From positions 806,001 to 870,000 of the forward strand of contig JACKQL020000003.1 in NCBI GenBank assembly GCA_018296165.2: DNA of 64,000 nucleotides, written 5' to 3'. Of the stretch, positions 44,622 to 55,827 are shown piece by piece. The position numbers and the translations under genes are program-made. Every line of letters starts with the position of its first letter. The stretch's first letter is position 1. The notes under the pieces were generated by a model that ran no database searches, had not been told where the DNA came from, and worked only from the letters and a program-made list of their open reading frames with translations. The DNA comes from Termitomyces sp. T153 (taxonomy: Eukaryota; Basidiomycota; Agaricomycetes; Agaricales; Lyophyllaceae).

Positions 44622-46345
44622 TCAGGTTCTCACCACAAGGAAGGGCTCTGGGATATCGGAGCTCTCGTAGGGCGACAGACGTGGATGCACGGCATAGCTT
44701 CCATCTGGTAACATCTCTATGTGTTTTGTGACCTATTCAAAAAGATGTGAGCACAAACAACGTTCCCTATCTATAATACTCATAATGACACTCCGTACTT
44801 GCCAAACTCTCGCATTGCAGCCAAATTGCGTAAGTGTTGGGCTACAGTGCTTAATAACTGAAAGGGCTTCCATCGCCGAAATTACTGCAATGTCATCTGT
44901 GTGCGCTTCCACCGGATAGTTCACGTGAATTGTACGGAGGGATTTGGCATGGACGAGACACTGGCCAAGGCTGGACTGCAGTATACAACGCTATGAGGAT
45001 TCAAGGGGAGATAGGGAAGAAATGAACTTACCAATGAGTCCGGTTCAACAACAATGAACAACTGTTGTAAAACAGTGCATCGCCTACATATTTCCTCGAT
45101 CGCAGTCAAACTAATAAGCATACGATGTACGGAGAATTGATAGAGGCGGTGTCCATGAGTCGTCACTAACTGTGACCAGAATAGTTCTGTCCAGGGAGAC
45201 TCATAGAACGCTCCAGGAGAATATATCTGAAACTTTTGTAGCGGGGAAGCAGACAAAAGGGATAGGACGTCACTCGTCCACGTGTCTAATGGACATTGAG
45301 GATGCACAGTGAGTGTGATGGCAAGGAGCCATTTGAGAGCGCCCGCTTTGAGACATAGTCGACTAAATTCACCCATATCCTATTTCAAAACTTAGTGCTT
45401 TTCACCATTGACCGCAGAAATACTTACAAACTGCGGAGAGACACCTTCGAGACCGAGGCCAACAAGGCCCGCTGTATTGTGCGAGAGTACGGCCCATACT
45501 CCTTTGTGAGTAACCTTCACGCAACCTGTAAGATATAAGTTTTTGAGGTTGTACAAGTTGGGTGCAAGAGTCTCAAGGATGGTATCCGTAATTAATGGTG
45601 ACGCCTGAGAAATATGTCAACCGTGGCCTCAAAAAGAAAAAGAGTTGAAATCACTTTGCAAATGACATTGAGGCTCTGGAGAGTTGAACCAGTCATCGAG
45701 ATCCATGGGTCCAGTAATTGAACGACCGGATTACTTGGCATGATCAATGATAGTCGCGACAATCGCGTAAAATTCTGCAGAAGTGTCGGATTGAAGTTTC
45801 CCTCGCTACGACCATTTATTTCGAGATCAGTAAGCACTCCAGATATTTGTAAAGCTTCGAGGATGTCAGAAGTGAGAGAGCCGTCTCGGGTCCATGTGCA
45901 CACCCGCAAATTGGTACAATTCCGCAACCCCTGAAGGACAGTACATACTAAGCGGTCGTCAGCTGTTGCTTTGGGAAAGTCACGAATTTCTATAGATACA
46001 ATTAGATAAGCAAAGGGTAGCGTAGCCGTGTCACCGGGACAGACCAAGCCGTCGTACATGTTTTGCCAAATGTGAACAGCGAGCAAGCGTCGAAAACAGT
46101 TGAACCACCTCCATTTTTGTGAGTCCTTCGCTTTCCGGTGGATTTGAAGAAGCAGAAATTATACTTACTTTGGTCTTCCCTTCTCGCTGCCAGGCGTAGA
46201 GAGACACTCGTTCGTAGAGCCTCGGGATAGCAAAACTCTGGAATGTCTTGTTTACGAGACTATTCGACGCGAGATGTTGGGGTCTAACAATAAAGGATAA
46301 TATCAGAGGCAAAATGTCCACAGGTAAATCCAAGAAGACAACCAT
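44622..46345 (-). CDS. F-box protein with leucine-rich repeats
   Basis: Probable substrate adaptor of an SCF ubiquitin ligase. Start MVVFLDLPVDILPLILSFIV at 46345: an F-box covers about residues 4-45 (LPVDILPLILSFI ... SLVNKTFQSFAIPRLYERV). Later exons give an LRR-like series: LVCTVLQGLRNCTNLRVCTW, ISGVLTDLEINGRSEG, NFTRLSRLSLIMPSNP, LKNLYLTGCVKVTHKGVWAV, LLSASPLQKFQIYSPG, AIEEICRRCTVLQQLFIVVE, VNYPVEAHTDDIAVISAMEA. A short last exon (about 44737-44622) encodes VTKHIEMLPDGSYAVHPRLS and ends PEPFLVVRT at 44622. At least six introns of 50-60 nt. F-box/LRR genes of this type are highly expanded in mushrooms, so the substrate cannot be guessed. Confidence 0.8.
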
Positions 46346-46555
46346 AGAAACAATGAAGATGAAGCATCTACTGAAGACAAATGGGCCCGACTTCGATCTA
46401 ATCTTGACTTAATCAGATAAAAATATTTGGCACAAAAGCGAATGACAAATACAATTGCCAAATCAAGCTTAGTTGTCTCACGGGACTCTTCAGCTCAGCC
46501 TTCATTAACAGTCACTTCGCAATTGCATCTTGACCATTAACCACCACCATCCACA

Positions 46556-49500
46556 ATGGCGGACGCAGACGACAGTCACATGTTTGACTCAGATCCGGTA
46601 GTCCCCGACGAAGAGGAAGAAAATGACCAAGAAGACATTAATGACAACGAGCACGCTACCTCCAAGCGACGATCACGGTATAACGAAGAGGACGAAGAAG
46701 AGGAAGAGGATGAAGAAGAGGAAGAGGAGCGCTCGGGCAAGAAAGCAAGGAAACGAGCCAAAGTGTGTACTTCCCAAACCTTGGATGAACTTCAGACTCT
46801 ACAAACACACACGTTCAGCACCACTCTAAAAGATCTAACTTCCTCGATCTCGAGGCCGAAGTCAGTGACGACGATGAGGAGGAAGATGATGATGCAGAAT
46901 ATGGACATGGTGCGCTTCTCGTGCCAAATATCCTTTTGCAGACCTGACTGTTTCTGAGTCCCTCAGACGATTTCATCGACACCATCGATGAGGTGGATGA
47001 TGATGGTGCACGGAGGCATTATGCTTTAATCGACAAAAAACGTCAAATTGAGGAGGAAGACGACAAGAGCCCTGAACAAATTGCTAGAGACCTCAGAGAA
47101 CGTCACCGACGGCCTACTGTTCGATATACTGGTGACATGAATGAAATACCTCAACGTCTCCTCATGCCTTCCGTCCACGATGCCAATTTGTGGCAAGTGC
47201 GAGTTCGGGTAAGTGCCAATTTTGATTCCATGCAATTGGATGCCAATGCATCGCTGGACAGCCCGGAAGAGAACGTGATATCGTCTTCAGTCTTATGAGA
47301 AAGGCACTGGATGTCGAGTACACCACCAAACCGCTCCATATCCTATCCGCTTTTCAACGCGATTCTCTGCCGGGGATGATATACGTGGAAGCTCGCAGCT
47401 CGAAACAAGTCAGCGAGGCTTGCAATGGACTTGTCGGTGTCTTCCCTAGTCGTGGCATCACCCTGGTACCCATTGAAGAGATGGCAAGCCTGCTTCAGAT
47501 TAAGAAACAGGACTTGACTGTCACTCCTGGCAGTTGGGTTCGCATCCGACGCGGAAAATACGCAGGAGACTTGGCGCAGGTCATGGACATCACCGAGAAT
47601 GGCGAGGATGTTGGCCTGAAGTTCATCCCTCGTATAGATCTGACCCCGCGTGACGAGGGTGCCTTGGATGCCGCAGGCAAGAAACGGAAAAAGCCTGCGA
47701 CAGGCGCCACTACTCTGCGCCCACCACAGCGCTTATTTAACTTCGAGGAAGTCGTCAAAGTTTATGGTCGTAAAAGCGTGTCGAAACGCAACCAAGTCTA
47801 TGTCTTCCAAAATGACACATACAAGGATGGTTTTATCGAGAAAGATTTCAAACTGAGTGGGTTGATATTAGAGGACGTAAATCCTACTCTGGATGAGATC
47901 ACGCAATTTTCCCGCCGCCAAGACGGGGAGGGAGACTCCTTGGTGGATTTCTCCGTCATCGCCGAAGCCTCACGAAAGGCAGCTATCTCTGTTTTGCAAC
48001 CAGGAGATCATGTTGAAGTGTTCGAAGGCGAGCAGGCTGGTGTTCATGGTACCGTCGAGGAAATTAATCAGGATGTCGTCATCATTACGGCTATTGGTGT
48101 GGACATCGAGGGACAAAAGGTGGAATTGCCCGCACGGAGTGTAAGGAAAAGGTTCAAGCCCGGAGACCACGTCAAGGTAATGTCTGGTCAAAACATCGAT
48201 GAGACAGGTTTGGTGGTTGCTGTGGCCGATAACGTCGTGACATTTTTATCCGACATGTCGATGCAGGAGGTGTGTCTTGTTCCATTATGGCAGGGGTCAT
48301 TTCTAATCTACGTTTTCTTCGAAAGGTTTCTGTCTTCTCCAAAGACTTACGAGAAGCTGCCGAAGTGGGTTCAAGTACCAATGTTGTTGGGAACTACGAA
48401 CTCCATGATTTAGTTCAACTTGAGTATGTATTTACGGTTTCCATGTGGAATTCTTCTGATCTTGCTGTACAATCCAGTGCTCAAACAGTTGGTGTGATTT
48501 TCAAGACAGAACGAGATTCCTTCCGTGTGCTTGATCAATATGGACAAATTCGTCTTGTGCAACCTCATCAGATTTCAATGCGACGAGACTCAATACGAGC
48601 TATTGCTACTGATTCGGAGGGACATGAACTGCGGATCAATGACAACGTTAAGGAAGTCGATGGCGAGGTTTGTCTCTTACATTCACGATTTCAAAGCGTA
48701 CTCTAATCGGACTTGACACAGGGGCGGAAAGGACGAGTACTACACATACACCAGTCTGTCTTTGCATTCCTTCACAATCGGGAAATTGTTGAGAATGGCG
48801 GTGTCTTTGTTACTCGTGCACGATCGCTTGCGTCTATCGCTCCCAAGGGTAATCTTCTGCGACCGGGGACAGATCTTTCCAAGATGAATCCGACCATCGG
48901 CGCACCTATTGGTGGTATGGTCGGATCTGGAGCTATGGGACGTGGCCCTCGAGATCGTGATATCGGACTCACGGTGTGTGTGGTGAAGGGTCCACATAAG
49001 GGTTATGTGGGAACCATTAAGGATGTCAATGGGACGATCGCCAGGGTAGAACTGAGGACGGGAAATAAAGTGGTTTCTCTAGAGAAGGACAAACTACGCG
49101 AGAGGCTGTAAGTGCAATACCTTTCGAAGTCGGGGTTCATAACGACCAATTTTGTGTAGACCAAACGGACACCTTTCCGATTTGACTGGCCGAGGATCTT
49201 CTGCACGCAGCGCACCTAGTATTTTCGGAGGTCCAGGTGGAGGCGGCTACAATGGTGGCAATATGGGCCCTCCACGGACCTCCATCAACCCCTATGGCAA
49301 TGGATCCGTCACGCCTGCGTGGAACAACTCTTCTCGTACCCCTAATCCTTATGCTGCAGATGGTCGTACACCGGCCTGGAACGCATCATCTCGTACGCCG
49401 AATCCTTATGCAGATGGTGGCAAGACACCTGCATGGAATGCATCATCACGAACGCCGAATCCTTACGCTGCGGCAGACGGGGGCAGGACGCCGGCATGGA

Positions 49501-50418
49501 ACGCAAGTGCTCGTACGCCAAACCCATATACAAGTGGTGCAGGAAGCAGCGGTAGTGGGTCGACCTGGGGAGGTGCCACGCCTGGAAGGAACGTTGCCCC
49601 ACCTTCGAGCTCTACATGGGGTGGGGCTACTCCTAAGAGAGCCAATGGAAGCGGATGGGGATCCACGGCAGATACCTGGGGAACCTCAACGTCAAATAAC
49701 GGCTGGTCAGATTCATGGGTGAGCAAGATCTTGAAAACGCCTTTCTTTCCCTCATGCGTCTGTAGAGTGCTCCAACGCCCGCAGCGGCAGCGACACCTTT
49801 CAGTGGGCCTACTCCTGGATATCCTGGACCCATGTCGGCGCTAACTCCTGGTTTTGGTATGCCAACGCCAGCATTTGGTGCATCTGCGCCAACGCCGGCC
49901 GCTGGCGGGCAAATTGATGACGAAGACACCCAGGGGGACAGTAAGGCAATTTATTCCCTACAATACAGAACTTACTGAGAAGATTACAATCTGTAGGCAG
50001 TACAGCTGGAAAGAATCTTTGGGTCTTTAACCCTGCGTTAGCAAATGATCTTTCGCGAGTGAAAGTGCAAGTTACTGGCACTCGGCTCTCCAACTACCTC
50101 AATGGTGACTACGAAGGCCGTCGCGGGCGTATCACTGCCTGCTCACGCGCGTCAGAAGCTTTTGAGCAGACAGTGATGGTGAGGTTCGATTCTGGTGAAG
50201 AACGGACTATAAGCCTAGAGTACTTGGAACCGGTCTTACCGTCGCAGATGGAGGAAGAGGCACTGGTGATCAATGAGAAGGATAAAAGCTTCGGTCAGGT
50301 ATTGGTTATGCGCGAAAAACCAGACGCCGACACTGTATCCGTGTCCACAAGACAACAGTCCTTCGCTATCTTCGAGGTACAGAAGAATAACCTCGTCGCA
50401 CTTTATCCAGTGCAGTAG
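46556..50418 (+). CDS. SPT5: Transcription elongation factor SPT5
   Basis: SPT5 binds RNA polymerase II with SPT4 and supports elongation. The start at 46556 gives an acidic N-terminus (DEEEENDQEDIND, then a Glu/Asp-rich stretch), followed by the NGN domain (LWQVRVRPGRERDIVFSLMR, PGMIYVEARSSKQV). Several KOW modules follow: PGSWVRIRRGKYAGDLAQV; LQPGDHVEVFEGEQAGVHGT; KPGDHVKVMSG; GRKGRVLHIHQSVFAFLH; GLTVCVVKGPHKGYVGTIKD. A C-terminal repeat region has four tandem copies of the type TPAWNASSRTPNPY (49308-49530), then Gly/Ser/Trp-rich TWGGATP repeats. A last KOW (VKVQVTGTRLSNYLNGDYEG) and the end NLVALYPVQ follow. About seven short introns; the long central exon spans 47263-48268. It is the longest gene in the window and appears intact. 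Confidence 0.95.
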
Positions 50419-51010
50419 CTGTCGATCTGGGATTCCAAAGATAAACTTTTTGTATTTTAGTTTAGCGGTAATGATAGTTCTCGTATCATCGGGCCCAATT
50501 GATACACTTAGCTGACATAGCGAGTACTTAATCCTATGTATTTCAAAGTTTTCATACGGTGGTACATACATACACCTTTGGCCCCATTCTTCGTCGCCAA
50601 GAGAGTAGGGCATCGTGTAGTCCGGCATAGTTATAGCAAGGAATCGTGTAAGAGATCCTCATAACATCATAGGCCAGGCGGGCTAGAATGTTCGTACATC
50701 TCCTCGAGGTGACAAGCTGTCTCTAGAAGTCGTATGGGTGTCGAAATCAATCGATGTCATAGACTGTCATAGATCGGCACGCCGATCTTCTCCACAGGCC
50801 TGGCCGTCCGTCACCTCAGTAGAAAGTAAGCAGAAATGAAAGTATTCAATGAGAAATACTCGTATGAACGCAGTAAATATTAACCGTTACTTTTGGTACA
50901 CAAAGCCAGGTGTGGGAGATCAACCGCGTCTCGCGACGGGAAGTCAATAGGGGAGTGACATCGGCGAATCAGATAACCCATATCAAGGACGCACGTAGCC
51001 GATGACCCCC
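50419..51010. other. Intergenic downstream of SPT5
   Basis: The 3' flank of SPT5, CpG-normal, with no gene or repeat I can support. A minus-strand open frame at 50236-50628 overlaps the SPT5 end and has no motif. Confidence 0.4.
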
Positions 51011-52170
51011 TTATGAAGTGGGTGGACGAAGAAAACCTGCTTTTTCCAGTATCTGAGTAAGGAACTCAAGGTGCATTGGTGCGATGAGCTCCAACCGTCG
51101 CCAATAACCACAAAAATGCATCAGAAGTCCAGCGACCAAGTTTTGACGATATAGGGAGGGCACTCCGGCAAGTAACATGTGTATCGTACCACCAATTCTC
51201 AGACAGTGACGAGTCATAGTTGGCAAGCGATCTGCTCTTAAAACGGCATTCAGTCGTACGAGGAAGACTCGTTGTGTAAGAGGAACTCTGTTCCCCTCGG
51301 AAGTCTGGAAGCTAGCTAGAGAATCTGAAGTCGCAACATAGTTATGTGCGGTGCGATCCGAGAGCTAGAATTGGATCGATGATGGGTTGTCGCGTCGGTA
51401 TTCGGCAGATCAAGAGTACGTGAACCCGATGTCGTCGTGGGTGGGATGCAAATCAGACCAAGGGTAGAGATCCCGATCGAATTTCTTAGCACCGAGAGGA
51501 AGAAATTCGTTCAGACGAATCTGTCCCCAGAAGCATGCCAAGGTCACGAACCAAATACAGAGGTCGGGCAGGAGAAACTTTGTTTATCGTAGATTCTAGA
51601 CATGTCCATCGTGATCGGAGGATGCTTCAGCCTGAAGGACGATAGTGATCTGCGATTTTCGACACCTTTGATGACATACCGAAGTTGATGTCCGCCATGG
51701 TAGTATATGCCAAGCTCGAACCCACGTCACATTCAACCGAAAGTGTTTTACCGGCAATCCCTGCAAAACTCGCAGTGAACTCGCAAAGGAGAGATTCTGA
51801 TGCTGGAAGTCTATCGAAAGGGGCAATATCATTCGCATCGCAGTAATTCTCGAATTGGTAACCGATGATGCGTACTTAATCTGGGTCGATTCTTTCCTTG
51901 GAGCCGAGGACTTCACTTGAGTGGATGACTTTGTAAGGATGCGATATATGCCAAGGCTGTTTAGATCGCCTCCCTCAAGAGCTAGACCCATTTGAATATG
52001 AATGTATGCCAGGGACTATGTGTGAGGGACTATAGCAATAACAAGCGGTCGCAGCAGGCAGTTCAAGCAAACGGTTGGGGAAGGCACGTCCTAGCAATGA
52101 TTTCTCCAAGTAGGAAACGTAATGAGAAGCTAAGGCGTCAATCCACACACCACCTGATCCTGACAAAGTG
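51011..52170 (-). pseudogene. Tyrosine recombinase (Crypton-like) remnant
   Basis: Several shifted minus-strand frames together spell a tyrosine recombinase as found in agaricomycete genomes. The N-terminal core-binding part is FENYCDANDIAPFDRLPASE, SLLCEFTASFAG (about 51850-51770). The middle is LACFWGQIRLNEFLPLGAKK (about 51530-51470). The C-terminal catalytic part is MTRHCLRIGGTIHMLLAGVP, whose HxxR and GGT match the conserved box, followed in another frame by GRWTSDAF and then YWRRLELIAPMHLEFL (51230-51060). The catalytic Tyr cannot be placed with certainty. At least two frameshifts separate the parts, so it is broken. Unlike the adjoining Gypsy nest it keeps normal CpG content. Confidence 0.65.
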
Positions 52171-52639
52171 ATGCACCATTCTGTGTAATTACAGTAAAAA
52201 TATAATACATTATCCTCTTTAACTTAAATTACAGTCATTTGCAATGAACATGGCAGTTCCCGAAAATTTTGATCAATTCCAAATGTTAAGTATGTTTGTA
52301 TGTGAGTACCTCACCTACGGAATGGGGAGCTTGCTGCATCTGAATAAACATGCAATGTCTAGTCATAAGATTTCAATGCAACTACTCATTGAATATATAT
52401 TTAACAAGGTCCATTCCATAAGTATTGAGAGTAAATCCAGATGCTGCACATCTGATATTGTCCTCTCTCAACATTTTCACTGACTTTGTTTCTTCTCCAC
52501 ATTGAAGTTGACTGATCCCACATGGAGTGTGAAAAGCCAATCCTTTAAATTGTTTAACATGGGATATGGCAACAAATATAAGTCCTGATGAGAAATCTTT
52601 GGATCCTAGATCAATTGTAACTTTGTCAAGAGTAAGACC

Positions 52640-53196
52640 TGTAAGGGTGACCTCTGGAGGTTGTGGCTCAGTCACACAACTGGCAGAGGGAGATCCAAAG
52701 TCTATTCAGTATCTACAAGAAGTTCTAGAGTTCTAGCTACTCACCTGGCAGAGGGAGATCCAAAGAGAACAAGTCTAAGAATTCCCAATGCCAGTGTTCA
52801 GAAAATTTACTCTAGAGCTTCTGGAAAAAACACCTAACAACAACCAAATCTAGAGTCCAATCAAAAGGTGGAAATCCATTGTAAATGGCCTTGATCTCCA
52901 GACTCCTGGCATGTGACCACCCACCAATACCACAAAAAGATAGCCCTTGGTCAAAAGTACTTGTGGTCCAAAGATAGGAGGCCTACAATGAGCAGTAGGT
53001 CTGAAATACGAGAAACAATCCAGGGGTCTGGTAAGAGGCCATGTGGAAGGGGGCAACACTTGTTAGAATTATGGACAGAGAACCATGCAGCCTGAGGGTT
53101 AGGACTGGGACCAGCAGATAGGGAAAGCAAAGGAGAATAAAGGAAAACCATAAGGAGGGAGAACTAAACAAAGGGGGAATGGGACATCCCCTGACA
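52640..53196 (-). repeat. Gypsy-C 3' LTR (557 bp)
   Basis: On the minus strand it begins TGTCAGGGGATGTCCC directly after the polypurine run GAGGGGGGGTGA and ends GTCACCCTTACA at 52640. CTGGCAGAGGGAGATCCAAAG occurs twice, as in the related LTR at 55828-56995. 52171-52639 downstream is AT-rich and has no feature I recognise. Confidence 0.8.
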
Positions 53197-54640
53197 TCAC
53201 CCCCCCTCTAGCATGCAGTGTCTTGATGTACCAGGTAGAAGAAGTCATGAATTGCTTGGTCAGCTACTAAAATGAGGTAGATGCCTTGAATGGCTTTTGG
53301 GGCATTGGGATATCTATAGTAGAAGTCCTGGACCAGGGTTGGTGCACATACATTAGCCTGCAGTTCCCAAGAGATGTCTTCAACACCATATTGCTTCCAT
53401 TTCACCTTGAACTGCAACTTCCCTCAGAACAGTCTGCTATCCAAGATTTCCTCCACTTCATACTCCTCCTCATTGTCAACCAGGACTGGTGGTGGGGGTG
53501 GCTTAGAGCAGCAGCTTGGGATTGGATCCTTCAGGGCTGGAAATAGCTTGACAACATTGAAGACTGGGTGCAATTGGTGTAGGCCTGTTGGCAGTTTAAG
53601 TCAGTATGCCAAAGGCCCTACCTTCTTCTCCACTATGAAAGGGGCCAAGATGATGATGTAACAGCTTCTGGGATGGCCTTGTTGTCTTGATGTCTGAGCT
53701 ATTCAAGTACACTCAGTCTCCAGGCTTGTAAACTGGGGCTGGTGTCCATCAGCAATTGTAGTACCATGCTATGTCCTCCTTGGCATTCACCAATGCAACT
53801 TTTGCCTCCTTCTGTACCCTCTTCATGCAGTCCACAAACTTGTTGACAGAGTCATTCTCAGATGGGCATGCATGAGGCTCAAATCCCATGTGAGGGTGCC
53901 TGCCAGTGTCCAGGAAGAATAGAGTCATCTGCATGCAAGAGTGAATATGGTTGCTATACTAGAATTCAATGTCTGGCAACAGCTCATCCCAGTCATCCTG
54001 CCTCTCATTACAAAACAGGTGGAGATACTGTTTCAGTTCCTGGTTAACATGTTCTGTCTGCCCATGAGACTCTCCTTCAGAAGTTCTACCAGCTCTCCTT
54101 TTATATGGCTTCAGACCTCAGAGACTGCATGTCATGGAGTTTACTCTGGAAAAGTTGGAAACATCTATTCACAGAGGGGACCACTATTGGCAAATGGTCC
54201 CCTTGCCATCACATTTGTCAGCCATGCTTGGCTGTACAGATAACAACATACAGGGAGCTGGACTTACTCAAGTCCAGATAAGCTGTCATTTCATATTGAC
54301 ATGTGGGCATAGTATATTCTGCACCACAGCCACCCAGGTTTACAGAACCTATATTCAGGTGTGGCCATTGATGCCTTGTTACACATAAACCAACACTTGG
54401 TCTTTGGATATGTACTGGGTTGGGCACTTGCCCCAACTACACCACATGCACAGATAGCCTATATGAGGCTGTTTGCTATGGTTGTTGCTCAACCTTGTCT
54501 CTATTGGGATGCAGTTGACAACTACCATGCTCATGTAGGGGAGTTTACTCCTTTTGCCCCCTACACTTTCACTCTGCATAGGCTGCAAGTGCTGCCCACC
54601 CAAATTAACAATCTCAGTGAGACAGAGGTGATACATCACC
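53197..54640 (-). mobile_element. Gypsy-C integrase and chromodomain, decayed
   Basis: The minus strand reads GQTEHVNQELKQYLHLFCNE, RQDDWDELLPDIEF, FFLDTGRHPHMGFEPHA and PSENDSVNKFVDCMKRVQKE, then PVYKPGD. It continues DIKTTRPSQKLLHHHLGPFI, HQLHPVFNVVKLFPALKDPI and the chromodomain EYEVEEILDSRLF ... LQFKVKWKQYGVEDISWELQ (53430-53330). The order equals Gypsy-A, and it ends at a polypurine tract and LTR. Upstream (54250-54640) the integrase zinc-finger part is present but scrambled by stops. CGA-type Arg codons have become TGA stops at several places, for example just before WTPAPVYKPGD. Confidence 0.82.
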
Positions 54641-54663
54641 TCCTGTTAGGGGACCACTGTTTT

Positions 54664-54795
54664 AGGTCAGCACATACATGGCCACAATCATGCACATGCA
54701 AGTCTGGGTCATGTGATTAGGCCAGCATGTGCATGGCCATGATCATGCACATGCAAGTCTGGGTCATGTGATTTGGCCAGCATGTGTGTACAGTT
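54664..54795. repeat. Short tandem repeat, period 55 bp, about 2.4 copies
   Basis: The unit contains GGCCAGCATGTGCATGGCCA, then TGATCATGCACATGCAAGTC and TGGGTCATGTGATT. AGTCTGGGTC recurs at 54701 and 54756. The unit is rich in self-complementary CATG and TGATCA blocks. It lies between Gypsy-C and a plus-oriented Gypsy LTR fragment. Confidence 0.75.
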
Positions 54796-55013
54796 GTGTC
54801 CCATGAGTCCAAAGACCTAGAGTGTAGCATCTGGCCTAGGGAGTTCCTCAGATTTGTTCTCTTTGAATCTCCCTTTGCCAGGTGTGTAATATACTTATAG
54901 GCACCATACCATACTGAATACACTTTGGATCTCCCTTTGCCAACTGTGTAATTGAGCCACAGCCTCCAGAGGTCACCCTTATACCTCCTAGCAAACTGCA
55001 TGCCTCCCACCTG
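54796..55013 (+). repeat. Gypsy LTR fragment, plus orientation
   Basis: CTCCCTTTGCCAGGTGTGTAA and CTCCCTTTGCCAACTGTGTAA are the two internal motifs of the Gypsy LTR family seen on the minus strand at 55828-56995. The fragment ends CCAGAGGTCACCCTTATA, close to the family end. Its 5' part is missing or diverged. Confidence 0.65.
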
Positions 55014-55079
55014 GGTCAATTATGTGTATACCTATGGTATATGCTTCCTTAATTGCCATTGGTCAGGGAGTGTGTTACA

Positions 55080-55695
55080 CATGGACCTATTCATAAGGGT
55101 GGACAATGAATGCCAATGTCAACTCTAGACCATCAGTATGCCCCCTGATTTGGAGGAGTATGATAGGTGGTATGCCCTCACTGCTGACAATCAGGAGTGC
55201 TTCTGAGTGCTCCTGCAACTTCATAAGAGCCATGGTCACTTCCCACTCAACATGGCTGAATGGCTGCACTATAGTGAGGCAGCCATCTTCACTCACCTTC
55301 TGCAGTGTGCACAAGTAGAGGAGCCATTTTTTGTGGCTCCTCCTCCAAGTGCAGCTCCAACTGAGGAGGGGCCCTCTTCATCAGTGGCATTGGCCACTAC
55401 CAACCTAGCTGCAAGCTCCATTGCATCCTCTCAGGATGTGCCTACATAGGAGTCCATGGAACTGGACTATGCTGACAACTCTTTGGTGCCCACAAACTCC
55501 TACCCAGAGACAACTCCACAAGTCATCCCTAGCCCTTTAGACATGGCCATAGTGACTAACATTGCTACCCCAGCCATTCTTGAAGCTGGACCAAATGGCT
55601 CCAGTGATACAGCTAATGCTGTATTGGAGCACTGGGTGGACATCATGAGCAATGAGGAAGCAGCAGCCTTGAGGATGGATGAACAGGTGGGATGA
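55080..55695 (+). mobile_element. Gypsy gag-like 5' coding remnant
   Basis: The plus strand gives MPPDLEEYDRWYALTADNQE, LLQLHKSHGHFPLNMAEWLH, EAAIFTHLLQCAQVEEPFF, then a Ser/Pro-rich linker, MELDYADNSLV and WVDIMSNEEAAALRMDEQV, with two stops. It follows the plus-oriented LTR fragment, as a gag leader would. I link it to agaricomycete Gypsy elements by position and style rather than by a diagnostic motif. Confidence 0.5.
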
Positions 55696-55827
55696 ACTAC
55701 CATAGGAGTTCACCAATCAAACTTTGAAAAAGATCATGGGCTAACTGAGTGCCCAACATTGTCACCCAGTGTAGTTGGGCAGCATGCTGGGATGGTACTA
55801 TGTTCATCTTATTGAGTAGGACCATTC

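Noticed and set aside
46576..46761. Minus-strand open frame rich in Ser
   Set aside because: It is the antisense shadow of the Glu/Asp-rich N-terminus of SPT5.
49342..49726. Two minus-strand and one extra plus-strand open frame in the SPT5 tail
   Set aside because: They are shadows of the repetitive TPAWN region and have no independent motif.
54664..54795. Tandem repeat considered as a CRISPR-like array
   Set aside because: The units are contiguous with no unique spacers, and the organism is a eukaryote.
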